A stretch of 64,000 bases of DNA from Ancylothrix sp. D3o (GCF_025370775.1 NZ_JAMXEX010000002.1:62001-126000), one strand, 5' to 3'; counted from the stretch's first letter, positions 24,702-33,354 are shown. Made by a program: numbers and translations. The notes: a model not told the origin generated them from the letters alone.

Positions 24702-26009
24702 ATGAGAGTTTTTTTGCTATTTTTGAAGTTATTTTTGGCTGTTGGGATTGTGTTTGCTGTCGGTTATTTGCGAACGCCTTTTATGGCGGATGTTCGAGGA
24801 GTTTTATTTTTGGGTGTGGTGGTTTTGGGTGCCGGTTTGATTTGGTTGGAAGCAGACAGTTTAAGGAGAGGTTATTTAAAAAAAACGAAAATAATTAGCT
24901 TTTTAATTGTTGCTATTGCTGGGTTGGGTTTGGTGATGGCGCTGGGGATTGAAGGGAGGTTTAATTATATTAAACAAGGTGTTTTTAATAGTGAGCCGGC
25001 TAAACTAGAAAAGTTAGGCCGGCATTTTATTATTGGTTATAGGAATTTTGAAGAGTTGAAATTATTGGTTGAGAAAAAAGCGATTGGCGGAGTGTTTATA
25101 ACAACGAGAAATGTGAAGGGGAAAAGCATAGAAGAAATTAAACAAGAAATTGAAATATTGCAAGCAATGCGGCGCAGTCAAGGGTTATCGCCTTTGTGGG
25201 TGGCGGCGGATCAGGAAGGTGGGCCGGTTTCTCGTTTGTCTCCTCCTTTGGTGAATTTACCTGCGCTTTCACAAATTGTTGGGGGAAATAAGGAGGGGAA
25301 AAAAGATGCTGTGATTGAGTATGCTTCTTTACAAGGGAAGGGTTTAGCTGAGATGGGAGTGAATTTGAATTTGGCGCCGGTGGTGGATTTGAATAAGGGA
25401 ATTGTTAATCCTAATGATAAATATTCACAAATTTACCGCAGGGCTATTTCTGGGGATAAAAATATAGTGGCTGAGGTGGCTTTGTGGTATTGTAATACTT
25501 TAGAGAAATATCAAGTTAAATGTGCAATTAAGCATTTTCCGGGGTTGGGGAAAGTGGAGGATGATACGCATTTACAAGCGGCAGAATTGCAAGCTTCGCT
25601 GAGTGAATTAACTGCGGATGATTGGGTGCCTTTTCGGAGGTTAATGATAGATTCTAAGGCTTTTGTTATGCTGGGACACGCAAAGCTAATGGCGGTAGAT
25701 TCTGAGTATCCGGTTTCGTTTTCGCAGAAAGTTGTTGCAGAAATGATTAGGAAAGATTGGGGTTTTGATGGGGTTTTGATTACGGATGATTTTGGGATGC
25801 AGGCGGTTTATGGTAGTAAAGATGGGTTGTCTGGTGCGGTTGTTAAGGCGGTGAATGCGGGGGTTGATTTGATTTTGGTTAGTTTTGATCACGATTTGTA
25901 TTATCCGGCAATGGATGCTTTGCTGAAGGCTGCAAAAGCGGGGGTTTTGGAGGGTGGTATGTTAGAGAGAAGTAAGAAAAGATTGGAAGAAGCAACGTTT
26001 TTTTATTGA
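24702..26009 (+). CDS. Membrane-anchored glycoside hydrolase family 3 protein
   Basis: A 435-residue GH3 protein with an unusual N-terminus of three hydrophobic segments (about residues 3-22, 33-49, 65-82), then the catalytic barrel: WVAADQEGGPVSRLSPP, NLAPVVDLN, KHFPGLGKVEDDTH (277-290) and the nucleophile Asp362 in VLITDDFGMQAV. The NagZ signature has Leu in place of the His after KHFPG, while the Asp-x-His dyad (DTH) is kept. Without the C-terminal domain of the first GH3 gene (15860-17479), it is a distinct NagZ-like enzyme facing the periplasm or membrane; substrate probably beta-GlcNAc, uncertain. Confidence 0.82.
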   Translation: MRVFLLFLKLFLAVGIVFAVGYLRTPFMADVRGVLFLGVVVLGAGLIWLEADSLRRGYLKKTKIISFLIVAIAGLGLVMALGIEGRFNYIKQGVFNSEPAKLEKLGRHFIIGYRNFEELKLLVEKKAIGGVFITTRNVKGKSIEEIKQEIEILQAMRRSQGLSPLWVAADQEGGPVSRLSPPLVNLPALSQIVGGNKEGKKDAVIEYASLQGKGLAEMGVNLNLAPVVDLNKGIVNPNDKYSQIYRRAISGDKNIVAEVALWYCNTLEKYQVKCAIKHFPGLGKVEDDTHLQAAELQASLSELTADDWVPFRRLMIDSKAFVMLGHAKLMAVDSEYPVSFSQKVVAEMIRKDWGFDGVLITDDFGMQAVYGSKDGLSGAVVKAVNAGVDLILVSFDHDLYYPAMDALLKAAKAGVLEGGMLERSKKRLEEATFFY

Positions 26010-26082
26010 AGAAAGTTTAATTTGATGATCGTAAGAGGCCGGTTGGTATAAGATAGTGTCTAAGTTTATTGTGCTGGTTGAT

Positions 26083-27285
26083 ATGAAGAAACAGACTGTC
26101 CATCGAAATGCTGGTTTATTATTGTTAGCTTTATTACTAGGTGCTTGTGCTCAACAAGCTAATACCGGTGCTTCTAAGGTTGATTTAACAAATGGGATTC
26201 CGATTGGTATTGCTTTGGCGCAAACAAGTAATGTGGCTTTGTTGGGTCAAGAAGGGCTAAATGGTGTCAAAATTGCTGAGAAATATTTTAATGATAAAGG
26301 AGGCGTTGATGGGGTTCCAATTCGATTAGTTTTACAAGATACGGCGGGTGATGAAGCAGGGGCAATTAATGCGTTTCAAAGTTTGATAGGAAAAGATAAA
26401 GTAGTGGGAATTGTTGGCCCTACTTTGTCGCAACAAGCTTTTAGCGCATCTCCACTTGCGGATCGCGCAAAAGTGCCGGTGATTGGGGCTTCAACTACGG
26501 CAAAAAATGTTCCTGAAATTGGCGATTATGTGGCGCGAGTTTCTGCACCGATTGTGATTGTGGCCCCAAATTCTATTAAGGCTGCTTTGAAACTTAATCC
26601 TAAAATTAAAAAAGTTGCGGTTTTTTATGCCCAAAATGATGTTTTTAGCAAGTCGGAAACGGAGATTTTTCAGGAAACGTTAAAAGCGCAGGGACTTGAT
26701 ATTGTTACGGTGCAGAAATTCCAAACAACTGATACAGATTTTCAAGCACAAGCGTCTAATGCGTTGAGTTTAAATCCTGATTTAGTTGTGATTTCGGGAC
26801 TGGCGGCTGATGGGGGAAATTTGGTGCGTCAGTTGCGAGAGTTGGGTTATAAAGGTGTGATTGTGGGTGGTAATGGGTTTAATACTTCTAATATTTTTGC
26901 GGTGTGTAAGGCGCTTTGTGATGGGGTATTGGTGGCGCAGGCGTATAGTCCGCAACATCCAGGGGAAGTAAATAAGACTTTTCGGGAGGCTTATTTGAAT
27001 CAGTATAAAAATGAACCTCCTCAATATAGTGCTCAAGCTTTTACGGCAGTTCAAGTGTATGTGGAAGCGTTAAAGGAGGTGGATAAAAAGACGGATATCA
27101 AGAATTTATCTTTGGAAGAGTTGAGGGTGGAATTAAATAAACAATTGTTGGCGGGGAAATATGAGACACCGCTGGGAGAAATTTCTTTTACGCCGGTGGG
27201 GGATGTGGTGCAGAAAGATTTTTATGTAGCACAGTTGAAGGTGGATAAGGATGGGAAGAATGGTAAGTTTGAGTTTATAAAATAG
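26083..27285 (+). CDS. Amino-acid ABC transporter substrate-binding lipoprotein (first copy)
   Basis: A periplasmic-binding-protein type 1 lipoprotein of the LivK/NatB class. I choose ATG 26083 (MKKQTVHRN) over GTG 26056; it gives a signal peptide with lipobox LLGAC, Cys22. The mature part has IPIGIALAQTSNVALLGQEGLNGVKIAEKYFNDKGGVDGVPI, then IVGPTLSQQAFSASP, and VIGASTTAKN, typical of branched-chain or neutral amino-acid receptors. It heads the transporter cluster and is closely related, by eye, to the next gene. A hairpin (27296-27314) separates the two. Confidence 0.9.
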   Translation: MKKQTVHRNAGLLLLALLLGACAQQANTGASKVDLTNGIPIGIALAQTSNVALLGQEGLNGVKIAEKYFNDKGGVDGVPIRLVLQDTAGDEAGAINAFQSLIGKDKVVGIVGPTLSQQAFSASPLADRAKVPVIGASTTAKNVPEIGDYVARVSAPIVIVAPNSIKAALKLNPKIKKVAVFYAQNDVFSKSETEIFQETLKAQGLDIVTVQKFQTTDTDFQAQASNALSLNPDLVVISGLAADGGNLVRQLRELGYKGVIVGGNGFNTSNIFAVCKALCDGVLVAQAYSPQHPGEVNKTFREAYLNQYKNEPPQYSAQAFTAVQVYVEALKEVDKKTDIKNLSLEELRVELNKQLLAGKYETPLGEISFTPVGDVVQKDFYVAQLKVDKDGKNGKFEFIK

Positions 27286-27295
27286 GGCATAATTC

Positions 27296-27321
27296 ACCGG
27301 CATTCCTGGCCGGTATTTTTT
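27296..27321 (+). terminator. Intercistronic hairpin with T-run
   Basis: ACCGGC (27296-27301) pairs with GCCGGT (27309-27314), followed by ATTTTTT. Between the two binding-protein genes it may act as a partial terminator setting their relative expression. Confidence 0.55.
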
Positions 27322-27339
27322 GATTTAGAGGGTAAAAAA

Positions 27340-28539
27340 ATGAAAAATACAGCATTTCAAAATTCGCTTTTGTGTTTGATGGTTGGGTTGATGTTGGGAA
27401 GTTGTACGCAGAATAATAGTCAATCTGAGGCTAATAATTTTGCCACCGGCATTCCTATCGGTGTTGCAGTCGGACAAACAGGAAATGTGGCATTAGTGGG
27501 GCAAGAATCAGCAGCGGGGGCAAAAATTGCGGAAAAGTATTTTAATGAGAAAGGAGGGGTAAATGGGAAGCCAATTAAGTTGATTTTTCAAGACACCGGC
27601 AATGATGAATCGGGAGCAATTAATGTTTTTCAAACTTTAATTTCTAAGGATAAAGTTGTAGGAATTGTTGGCCCAAGTCGTTCTCAACAAGGCTTTGCGG
27701 CGATGCCGGTGGCTAATAGTGCAAAGGTGCCGGTGTTGGGCCCTTCGACAACTGCAAAAGGAATCGCTGAAATTGGGGATTTTGTTGCTCGTGTTTCGGC
27801 GCCGGTGACAATTGTAGCGCCAAATGCAATTAAAGCGGCTTTAAAAATTAACCCGAATCTCAAAAATGTGGCGGTATTTTATGCACAAGATGACGCCTAT
27901 AGCAAGTCGGAAACTGATATTTTTCAGCAAGCAGTAAAAGAGGCCGGTTTGAATACTGTTACTGTTCAAAAATTCCAAAGTACGGACACAGATTTTCAAA
28001 CCCAAGTTACCGGCGCTATTAATGCGAAACCTGATTTGGTGATTATTTCTAGCCTGACAATAGATGGGGGTAATTTAGTTCGGCAGTTGCGAGAATTAGG
28101 GTATAAAGGTTTAATTGTTGGCGGAAATGGCTTAAACACTCCTAACGTTTATCCGGTTTGTAAAAAGCTTTGTGATGGTATTTTAGTTGCCCAAGCTTAC
28201 AGTCCTGAATACGTCAATGAGATTAACAAATACTACCGCACAACCTACAGCAATCAATACAAAAAAGACCCGCCACAATTCAGCGCTCAAGCTTTCACGG
28301 CGGTACAAGTTTTTGTGGAAGCGCTTCAACAATTAAGCCAAAAACAAGACATCACAAAAATGTCGCTCTCTCAACTGCGAACGGAACTGAATAAGCAAAT
28401 ATTGGCTGGGAAATATGAAACACCGCTGGGAGAAATTTCTTTTACGCCAGAAGGCGAAATTATCCAAAAAGATTTTTATGTTGCCCAGATAAAAATGGAA
28501 GCCGACGGCAACACCGGCAAATTTATGTACCTCAAATAA
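27340..28539 (+). CDS. Amino-acid ABC transporter substrate-binding lipoprotein (second copy)
   Basis: A 399-residue paralogue of the previous gene with lipobox MLGSC, Cys22. Shared landmarks include IPIGVAVGQTGNVALVGQE, AEKYFNEKGGVNGKPI, TTAKGIAEIGDFVARVSAP and ETPLGEISFTPEG; by eye roughly two-thirds of positions match. A tandem duplication is likely. The two receptors may differ in specificity while sharing the same permease. It lies 33 bp upstream of the first permease gene. Confidence 0.9.
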   Translation: MKNTAFQNSLLCLMVGLMLGSCTQNNSQSEANNFATGIPIGVAVGQTGNVALVGQESAAGAKIAEKYFNEKGGVNGKPIKLIFQDTGNDESGAINVFQTLISKDKVVGIVGPSRSQQGFAAMPVANSAKVPVLGPSTTAKGIAEIGDFVARVSAPVTIVAPNAIKAALKINPNLKNVAVFYAQDDAYSKSETDIFQQAVKEAGLNTVTVQKFQSTDTDFQTQVTGAINAKPDLVIISSLTIDGGNLVRQLRELGYKGLIVGGNGLNTPNVYPVCKKLCDGILVAQAYSPEYVNEINKYYRTTYSNQYKKDPPQFSAQAFTAVQVFVEALQQLSQKQDITKMSLSQLRTELNKQILAGKYETPLGEISFTPEGEIIQKDFYVAQIKMEADGNTGKFMYLK

Positions 28540-28572
28540 ACCCAATTTTAGTTAAAAAAACCAAACCTCAAG

Positions 28573-29523
28573 ATGGATCTGACTCTTTTTTTCCAACAAA
28601 TTCTCAACGGATTATCAATTGGCAGTGTCTACGCAATTTTTGCCATAGGCTACACGCTGATTTTCTCAATTTTAGGAATCATCAACTTTGCACACGGTGC
28701 TTTATTCACTCTTGGTGCATATTTTACTTACAGTTTAATGGGAAATTCCTTCGGTTTTAACGGCTTACTTGCTAATGTCAAACTGCCGATTGCTTTACCA
28801 TTTTGGTTGGCTTTATTAATAGGAAGTGCGCTTGCCGGTTTAGTAGGAGTAGCCATCGAACGTATCGCTTTTCGTCCGTTGCGTCGCCGAGGTTCTGATC
28901 CGCTTTTAACGGTGGTTTCTAGTTTAGGTGTTGCTTTGGTTATTGTGAATTTGATTCAGTTTTTAGTGGGTGCAGAAAGTTATACTTTTCCTTCTGATAC
29001 CTATGGAAATTTGCCGGCTGCGATTAATTTTGGAAGTGCCGATAAACCGATTCCTATTCGGACAGTTCAAATTGTGATTTTTTTTGTTTCGCTGTTTTTT
29101 GTTAGCGTTATAACAGTATTTATTAATGGTACCAAATATGGTAAAGCAATGAAAGCGGTGGCGGAGGAGCCGGTGACGGCGAGTTTGTTGGGAATTAATA
29201 CGGATTTTTATATTGTTTTGACGTTTTTTATCAGTAGTTTTTTGGCGGGAGTTGCCGGCACTTTGGTAGGTTCAAGTGTTAGTATTGCCGGCCCTTATTT
29301 TGGGATTGCGTTTGGTTTAAAAGGTTTGGCTGTGATTGTTTTAGGCGGTTTAGGAAGTATTCCGGGGGCAATTGTTGGAGGTATGGTGATTGGTTTGGTG
29401 GAGGCATTTGTGCCGGCGGATGCTTCTGCTTATAAGGATGCTTTTGCCTTTGCAATTTTGTTTATTATGCTGTTAGTTAGACCGCAAGGTTTGTTAGGCC
29501 GGCGGTTTATTCAAAAGGTGTAG
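28573..29523 (+). CDS. Branched-chain/neutral amino-acid ABC permease, LivH type
   Basis: A 316-residue inner-membrane permease with about eight hydrophobic segments. Family motifs are QILNGLSIGSVYAIFAIGYTLIFSILGIINFAHG at the N-terminus and GLKGLAVIVLGGLGSIPGAIVGGMVIGLVE near the C-terminus. It corresponds to NatD/LivH of cyanobacterial amino-acid uptake systems. The stop is 3 bp from the start of the Rpn-type gene, which lies between it and its LivM partner. Confidence 0.92.
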   Translation: MDLTLFFQQILNGLSIGSVYAIFAIGYTLIFSILGIINFAHGALFTLGAYFTYSLMGNSFGFNGLLANVKLPIALPFWLALLIGSALAGLVGVAIERIAFRPLRRRGSDPLLTVVSSLGVALVIVNLIQFLVGAESYTFPSDTYGNLPAAINFGSADKPIPIRTVQIVIFFVSLFFVSVITVFINGTKYGKAMKAVAEEPVTASLLGINTDFYIVLTFFISSFLAGVAGTLVGSSVSIAGPYFGIAFGLKGLAVIVLGGLGSIPGAIVGGMVIGLVEAFVPADASAYKDAFAFAILFIMLLVRPQGLLGRRFIQKV

Positions 29524-29526
29524 AAA

Positions 29527-30351
29527 ATGCGAACAGATACACTGTTTTACCAAATATTTCAAACAATGCCGGAGGTGTTATTTGAACTAACCGGCCAGCC
29601 GGCATCCGAGGCAGAAGGTTATCAATTTCAATCAGTGGAATTGAAAGAAACTGCTAAAAGAATTGATGGAGTTTTACTGCCCCCAGAAGAAGCAGAGAAA
29701 CAGATTTATTTTGCCGAAGTTCAGTTTCAAAGCGATAAGGATTTATATTACCGACTTTTTACAGAGATATTTCTGTATATAGGACAGAAAAAAGCTACTC
29801 AAGATTGGAGAGCAATTGCAATTTACGCGCAGCGGAGTATAGAGCCAGAAATACCGCGCCCTTACCAGTGGTTAATTACGGCTTCTCCTCATGTTTATCG
29901 AGTGTATTTGGATGAGTTAGGAGATTCTGCATATCAGTCGGTGGGTTTGGGATTAATAAAACTGATTGTTGAGGCTCAGGAAAATGCTATTGAGAAAGCC
30001 AGACAACTATATGAAACAGTGCAGGCAAGAATTGAAGATCAAGCAAGCCAACGTCGAGTGTTACAATTGATAGAGACAATTTTGATTACTAAACTTCCAT
30101 TAACACGAGAGGAGGTAGAAGCGATGTTTAGTTTAGATGAGTTAAAAAATACTCGGTATTTCCAACAAGTTGCGGAAGAATATCGCCGAGAAGGTTTGCA
30201 ACAAGGTGTGCAACAAGGCAAGTTAGAAAGTGTACCAAGATTATTACAATTAGGATTAACAGTGGCACAAATTGCTGGCGCTTTGCAGTTAGATATTGAA
30301 GTAGTCAGGAGAATTGCTCAACAACAGCCTAACAATTCAGACAATGAATAA
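29527..30351 (+). CDS. Rpn/DUF2887-type putative nuclease inside the transporter operon
   Basis: A 274-residue protein of the DUF2887/Rpn (PD-(D/E)XK) type. It starts with RTDTLFYQIFQTMPEVLFELTG and has Asp47 (RIDGVLLPP) and Glu64/Gln66 (YFAEVQFQ) as probable catalytic residues. The middle contains YRLFTEIFLYIGQKK and RPYQWLITASPHVYRVYL; the C-terminus has a coiled EGLQQGVQQGKLES segment and a helix-turn-helix-like LQLGLTVAQIAGALQLDIEVV. It begins 3 bp after the LivH-type stop, so it is translated with the transporter, yet has no known role in transport. Role unknown; likely a recent insertion of a mobile-type family. Confidence 0.85.
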   Translation: MRTDTLFYQIFQTMPEVLFELTGQPASEAEGYQFQSVELKETAKRIDGVLLPPEEAEKQIYFAEVQFQSDKDLYYRLFTEIFLYIGQKKATQDWRAIAIYAQRSIEPEIPRPYQWLITASPHVYRVYLDELGDSAYQSVGLGLIKLIVEAQENAIEKARQLYETVQARIEDQASQRRVLQLIETILITKLPLTREEVEAMFSLDELKNTRYFQQVAEEYRREGLQQGVQQGKLESVPRLLQLGLTVAQIAGALQLDIEVVRRIAQQQPNNSDNE

Positions 30352-30448
30352 ACAATTAGGAATTACCATAACCCGCCTAACTTCAAAAACTCCTTAATCC
30401 TTAACTCACCAAAAATGATAAAATACCCCAGAAACGTTGAATTAATCC

Positions 30449-31399
30449 ATGAATGATTTTTTAAACACCTACGGATTTCTGATTGTATCAATGTTGCTGG
30501 GAGCGTTGCTGGGGTTATCCCTTTATTTACCCCTAATGACCGGCCAATTATCTCTTGCTAGTCCGGGGTTTTATGCCTTGGGTGGCTATATTGCCGCCAT
30601 TTTAGCAACAAAAGTTTTCCCAACAACTGCCGGCCCCTTTCCCATTTCTCTGCTACTTTTAGAAATGTTAATAAGCGCTATTATTTGTGGCATATTAGGC
30701 ATATTTGTAGGCATACCGGCCCTGCGATTGCGCGGCATTTATTTAGCCATCGCCACCATCGCTTTTGGTGAAGTTTTACGAGTTTTAGCACTCAATTTAG
30801 AAATCACCGGCGGCGCAGTTGGTATTTTTGGCATACCCCAACCTTTTAGCACTGCAATTGAGTATTTATGGGTAGCAATTCCCTTACTCATAATTACCAT
30901 GATTTTAATTTATCGGCTCGAACGTATCCGCGTCGGACGCGCTTTTACTGCCATTAGAGAAGATGAATTAGCAGCCGGTGCAATGGGAATTAACCCGACT
31001 TATTATAAAGTTTTGGCTTTTACTCTTGGAGCCATTTTAGCCGGCGTTGTCGGCGCAGTGAGCGCTCATTTATTGAATACTTGGAACCCCCGACAAGGCA
31101 CATTTGATTCCAGCGTTATTTACCTGACTTTTGTATTAATTGGTGGTACAAAAACCTTTGTTGGGCCGGTGTTAGGCGGAATTGTTTTTACCGCACTTCC
31201 CGAAATTTTGCGCTCCCTCGCAGATATTGGCGGTTTACCAACTTGGTTAGACCAATTTTTGCGAAGAGATGGCCGGCAAATTATCTTTGGTTTATTGTTA
31301 ATATTAGGGACAATCTTTTTCCCCCAAGGTCTAGTAACTCCCAATTTGTGGAACCGCCGGCAACGTAAAACCCAACCCCAAGATAAGCCAATTTTATGA
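30449..31399 (+). CDS. Branched-chain/neutral amino-acid ABC permease, LivM type
   Basis: A 316-residue permease, partner of the LivH-type gene. Motifs: PLMTGQLSLASPGFYALGGYIAAIL near the N-terminus, GIPALRLRGIYLAIATIAFGEVLRVL, and RVGRAFTAIREDELAAGAMGINPTYYKVLAF, then TLGAILAGVVGAVSAH. About nine hydrophobic segments. Its ATGA overlaps the next ATPase gene by 4 bp, which indicates translational coupling. Confidence 0.93.
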   Translation: MNDFLNTYGFLIVSMLLGALLGLSLYLPLMTGQLSLASPGFYALGGYIAAILATKVFPTTAGPFPISLLLLEMLISAIICGILGIFVGIPALRLRGIYLAIATIAFGEVLRVLALNLEITGGAVGIFGIPQPFSTAIEYLWVAIPLLIITMILIYRLERIRVGRAFTAIREDELAAGAMGINPTYYKVLAFTLGAILAGVVGAVSAHLLNTWNPRQGTFDSSVIYLTFVLIGGTKTFVGPVLGGIVFTALPEILRSLADIGGLPTWLDQFLRRDGRQIIFGLLLILGTIFFPQGLVTPNLWNRRQRKTQPQDKPIL

Positions 31400-32220
31400 T
31401 AGATTCTGCTTTAACTTCCCACCCCGAAACCTCAGCAACCGGCACAATTTTAGAAGCCAAACAATTAACGCGGAGATTTGGCGGTTTAGTTGCAGTAAAT
31501 GATGTTTCTTTTTCTGTGAAGAAAAACGAAATATTCGGCTTAATTGGCCCCAATGGTGCCGGGAAAACCACCCTTTTTAACTTAATCACCGGCCTCATCC
31601 CCCCCTCCAGCGGCGACTTAATTTATCAAGGCGAAAATATTTCCCATTGCAAACCCCATCAAATTGCATCAAAAGGCATTTCTCGCACCTTTCAAAATAT
31701 CCGCTTATTTGGCGATCTTTCAGCTTTAGAAAATGTCATGGTTGCCCGCCATTTACATAACCGAGGCGTCAAAAATCCTGTTTTATCTTGTATGATAGGC
31801 TTACTTGGTTTACCACCGGCACCTTTAGAAGAACAAAAAACCCAAAAAAAAGCCCTTGAATTATTGCACTTAGTAGGATTAAGTGACCGAGCCTTTGAAA
31901 AAGCAAAAAACTTTCCCTACGGCGATCAAAGACGCTTAGAAATTGCCCGCGCCTTGGCAATGGAACCGCAGATTTTATTATTAGATGAACCGGCAGCCGG
32001 TATGAACCCCAACGAAAAACACAGCTTAAGTGAATTTGTTAAAAATATCCGTTCCCAGTTCAATTTAACGATAATTTTAATTGAACATCATGTGCCTTTA
32101 GTAATGGGTTTATGCGAACGAATTGCTGTGTTAGACTTCGGACAATTAATTGCATTAGGTGACCCCGCCAACGTCCGCAATAACCCCGCCGTTATTGAAG
32201 CCTATCTAGGTGATGAATAA
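31396..32220 (+). CDS. Amino-acid ABC transporter ATP-binding protein, LivG type
   Basis: A 274-residue ATPase. Walker A IGPNGAGKTT, Q-loop region SRTFQNIRLFGDLSALENVMV, signature variant FPYGDQRRLEIARAL (LivG proteins normally have PYGxQR instead of LSGGQ), Walker B ILLLDEPAAGMNP, and the switch His in LIEHHVPLV. Overlaps the LivM-type stop by 4 bp. Its partner ATPase (LivF type) is separated from it by a repeat-filled gap of 166 bp. Confidence 0.95.
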   Translation: MIDSALTSHPETSATGTILEAKQLTRRFGGLVAVNDVSFSVKKNEIFGLIGPNGAGKTTLFNLITGLIPPSSGDLIYQGENISHCKPHQIASKGISRTFQNIRLFGDLSALENVMVARHLHNRGVKNPVLSCMIGLLGLPPAPLEEQKTQKKALELLHLVGLSDRAFEKAKNFPYGDQRRLEIARALAMEPQILLLDEPAAGMNPNEKHSLSEFVKNIRSQFNLTIILIEHHVPLVMGLCERIAVLDFGQLIALGDPANVRNNPAVIEAYLGDE

Positions 32221-32259
32221 GAGGTAAACCCCACCCCAATGTAGGAGCAGCGCCCAGAG

Positions 32260-32319
32260 TGGCGCAGGCGTCCCGCCTGCGATTTCTGTGCCAATCACAG
32301 GCGAGACGCCTGTGCCACA
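32260..32319. repeat. GGCGCAGGCG dispersed repeat pair
   Basis: TGGCGCAGGCGTCCCGCCTGCGA (inverted repeat, about 32260-32282) and CACAGGCGAGACGCCTGTGCCAC (about 32297-32319) are related palindromes. Near-identical pieces, CGCAGGCGAGACGCCTGCGCCAC and AGTGGCGCAGGC, occur at 59541-59644. Confidence 0.7.
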
Positions 32320-32357
32320 GGGAATGCCAGCCCCACCGGCAATTACCGGCCCAGCCA

Positions 32358-32390
32358 AATGACAAATGACAAATGACAAATGACAAATGA
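32358..32390 (+). repeat. Heptamer array (AAATGAC)n carrying the livF start
   Basis: Five ATGs lie exactly 7 bp apart, at 32359, 32366, 32373, 32380 and 32387, within (AAATGAC) repeats. The last is the start of the LivF-type gene. From 32373 the reading frame ATG ACA AAT GAC AAA TGA ends in TGA at 32388-32390, overlapping the real ATG as ATGA. Such heptamer short tandem repeats are known from filamentous cyanobacteria. Confidence 0.8.
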
Positions 32391-33115
32391 TTAAAACACC
32401 AGATAATTTTATTTTGTTAGAAATTAAAGATTTGTATGTCAATTATGCCGGCATACAAGCCCTACAAAATGTGAATATTACCATCAATCGCGGCGAAGTT
32501 GTTAGCCTGATTGGAGCCAATGGTGCCGGTAAAACAACCACCCTGCGAGCAATTTCAAAAATCGTCACACCCCGACGCGGCCAAATCTTTTATAAAGGAC
32601 GCGACATCACCCGCCGACTCCCCCATGAAATCGTTTGTTTAGGCATCGCCCAAAGCCCCGAAGGACGCCGAGTATTAGCCAGACAAACGGTCTTAGATAA
32701 CTTAGAATTAGGCGCTTATATTCGCTCAAATTCTGCCGAAATCAAACAAGATTTAGACAAACAATTTCAACTTTTCCCCCGCTTAGCCGAACGCCGCCAT
32801 CAATTAGCAGGAACTCTCAGCGGTGGCGAACAACAAATGTTAGCAATAGCCAGAGCCTTAATGAGCCGGCCTGAATTATTACTTTTAGATGAGCCTTCTT
32901 TAGGTCTCGCACCGGCCATTGTCCGTGAAATTTTCTCAATAATTCGCAACCTTCGCAGCCTCGGAGTAACCATACTTTTAGTAGAGCAAAATGCAAATCT
33001 TGCCTTACAAACTGCTGATCGTGGTTATGTTTTAGAAGCCGGTTCTATTACCCTTAGTGGCGCTGCTTCTGATTTACTCAAAGATGAGCGAGTTAAGCAG
33101 GCATATTTGGGATAA
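32387..33115 (+). CDS. Amino-acid ABC transporter ATP-binding protein, LivF type
   Basis: A 242-residue ATPase with Walker A IGANGAGKTTTLRA, signature LSGGEQQMLAIARAL, Walker B LLLLDEPSLGLAP, and the switch segment ILLVEQNANLAL. With the LivG-type subunit it powers the permease pair. No Shine-Dalgarno sequence precedes the start; instead the ATG lies at the end of a heptamer array of overlapping ATGs. Alternative upstream starts in its frame are blocked by a stop at 32381. Confidence 0.94.
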   Translation: MIKTPDNFILLEIKDLYVNYAGIQALQNVNITINRGEVVSLIGANGAGKTTTLRAISKIVTPRRGQIFYKGRDITRRLPHEIVCLGIAQSPEGRRVLARQTVLDNLELGAYIRSNSAEIKQDLDKQFQLFPRLAERRHQLAGTLSGGEQQMLAIARALMSRPELLLLDEPSLGLAPAIVREIFSIIRNLRSLGVTILLVEQNANLALQTADRGYVLEAGSITLSGAASDLLKDERVKQAYLG

Positions 33116-33159
33116 AATTAAGTTGCACAGTTTGTGTTATTACGTTAGCAGGGCTTCTT

Positions 33160-33354
33160 ATGGCACTTAAATTAAATGTCCCCTCAATTGTCTGCGAAGG
33201 CTGCGGAGATACTATCAGCAAAGCCATCAAAACCGTTGATTCTGATGCGAGTATCAGCATTGATGTGACCGGTAAAACCGTAACGGTAGAGTCTGGAGCT
33301 TCCGAAGAATCTATTAAGCAAGCTGTAACAGCCACCGGCCACACACTTGCCTAA
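33160..33354 (+). CDS. Atx1-like heavy-metal-associated (HMA) metallochaperone
   Basis: A 64-residue HMA domain. The metal site is CEGC at residues 12-15, followed by the beta-alpha-beta-beta-alpha-beta pattern (ISKAIKTVDSDASISIDVTGKTVTVES, then IKQAVTATGHTLA). In cyanobacteria such proteins carry Cu(I) from import ATPases to thylakoid ATPases; here the typical MxCxxC is VCEGC. No copper ATPase gene is nearby. A strong hairpin at 33379-33411 follows. Confidence 0.88.
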   Translation: MALKLNVPSIVCEGCGDTISKAIKTVDSDASISIDVTGKTVTVESGASEESIKQAVTATGHTLA

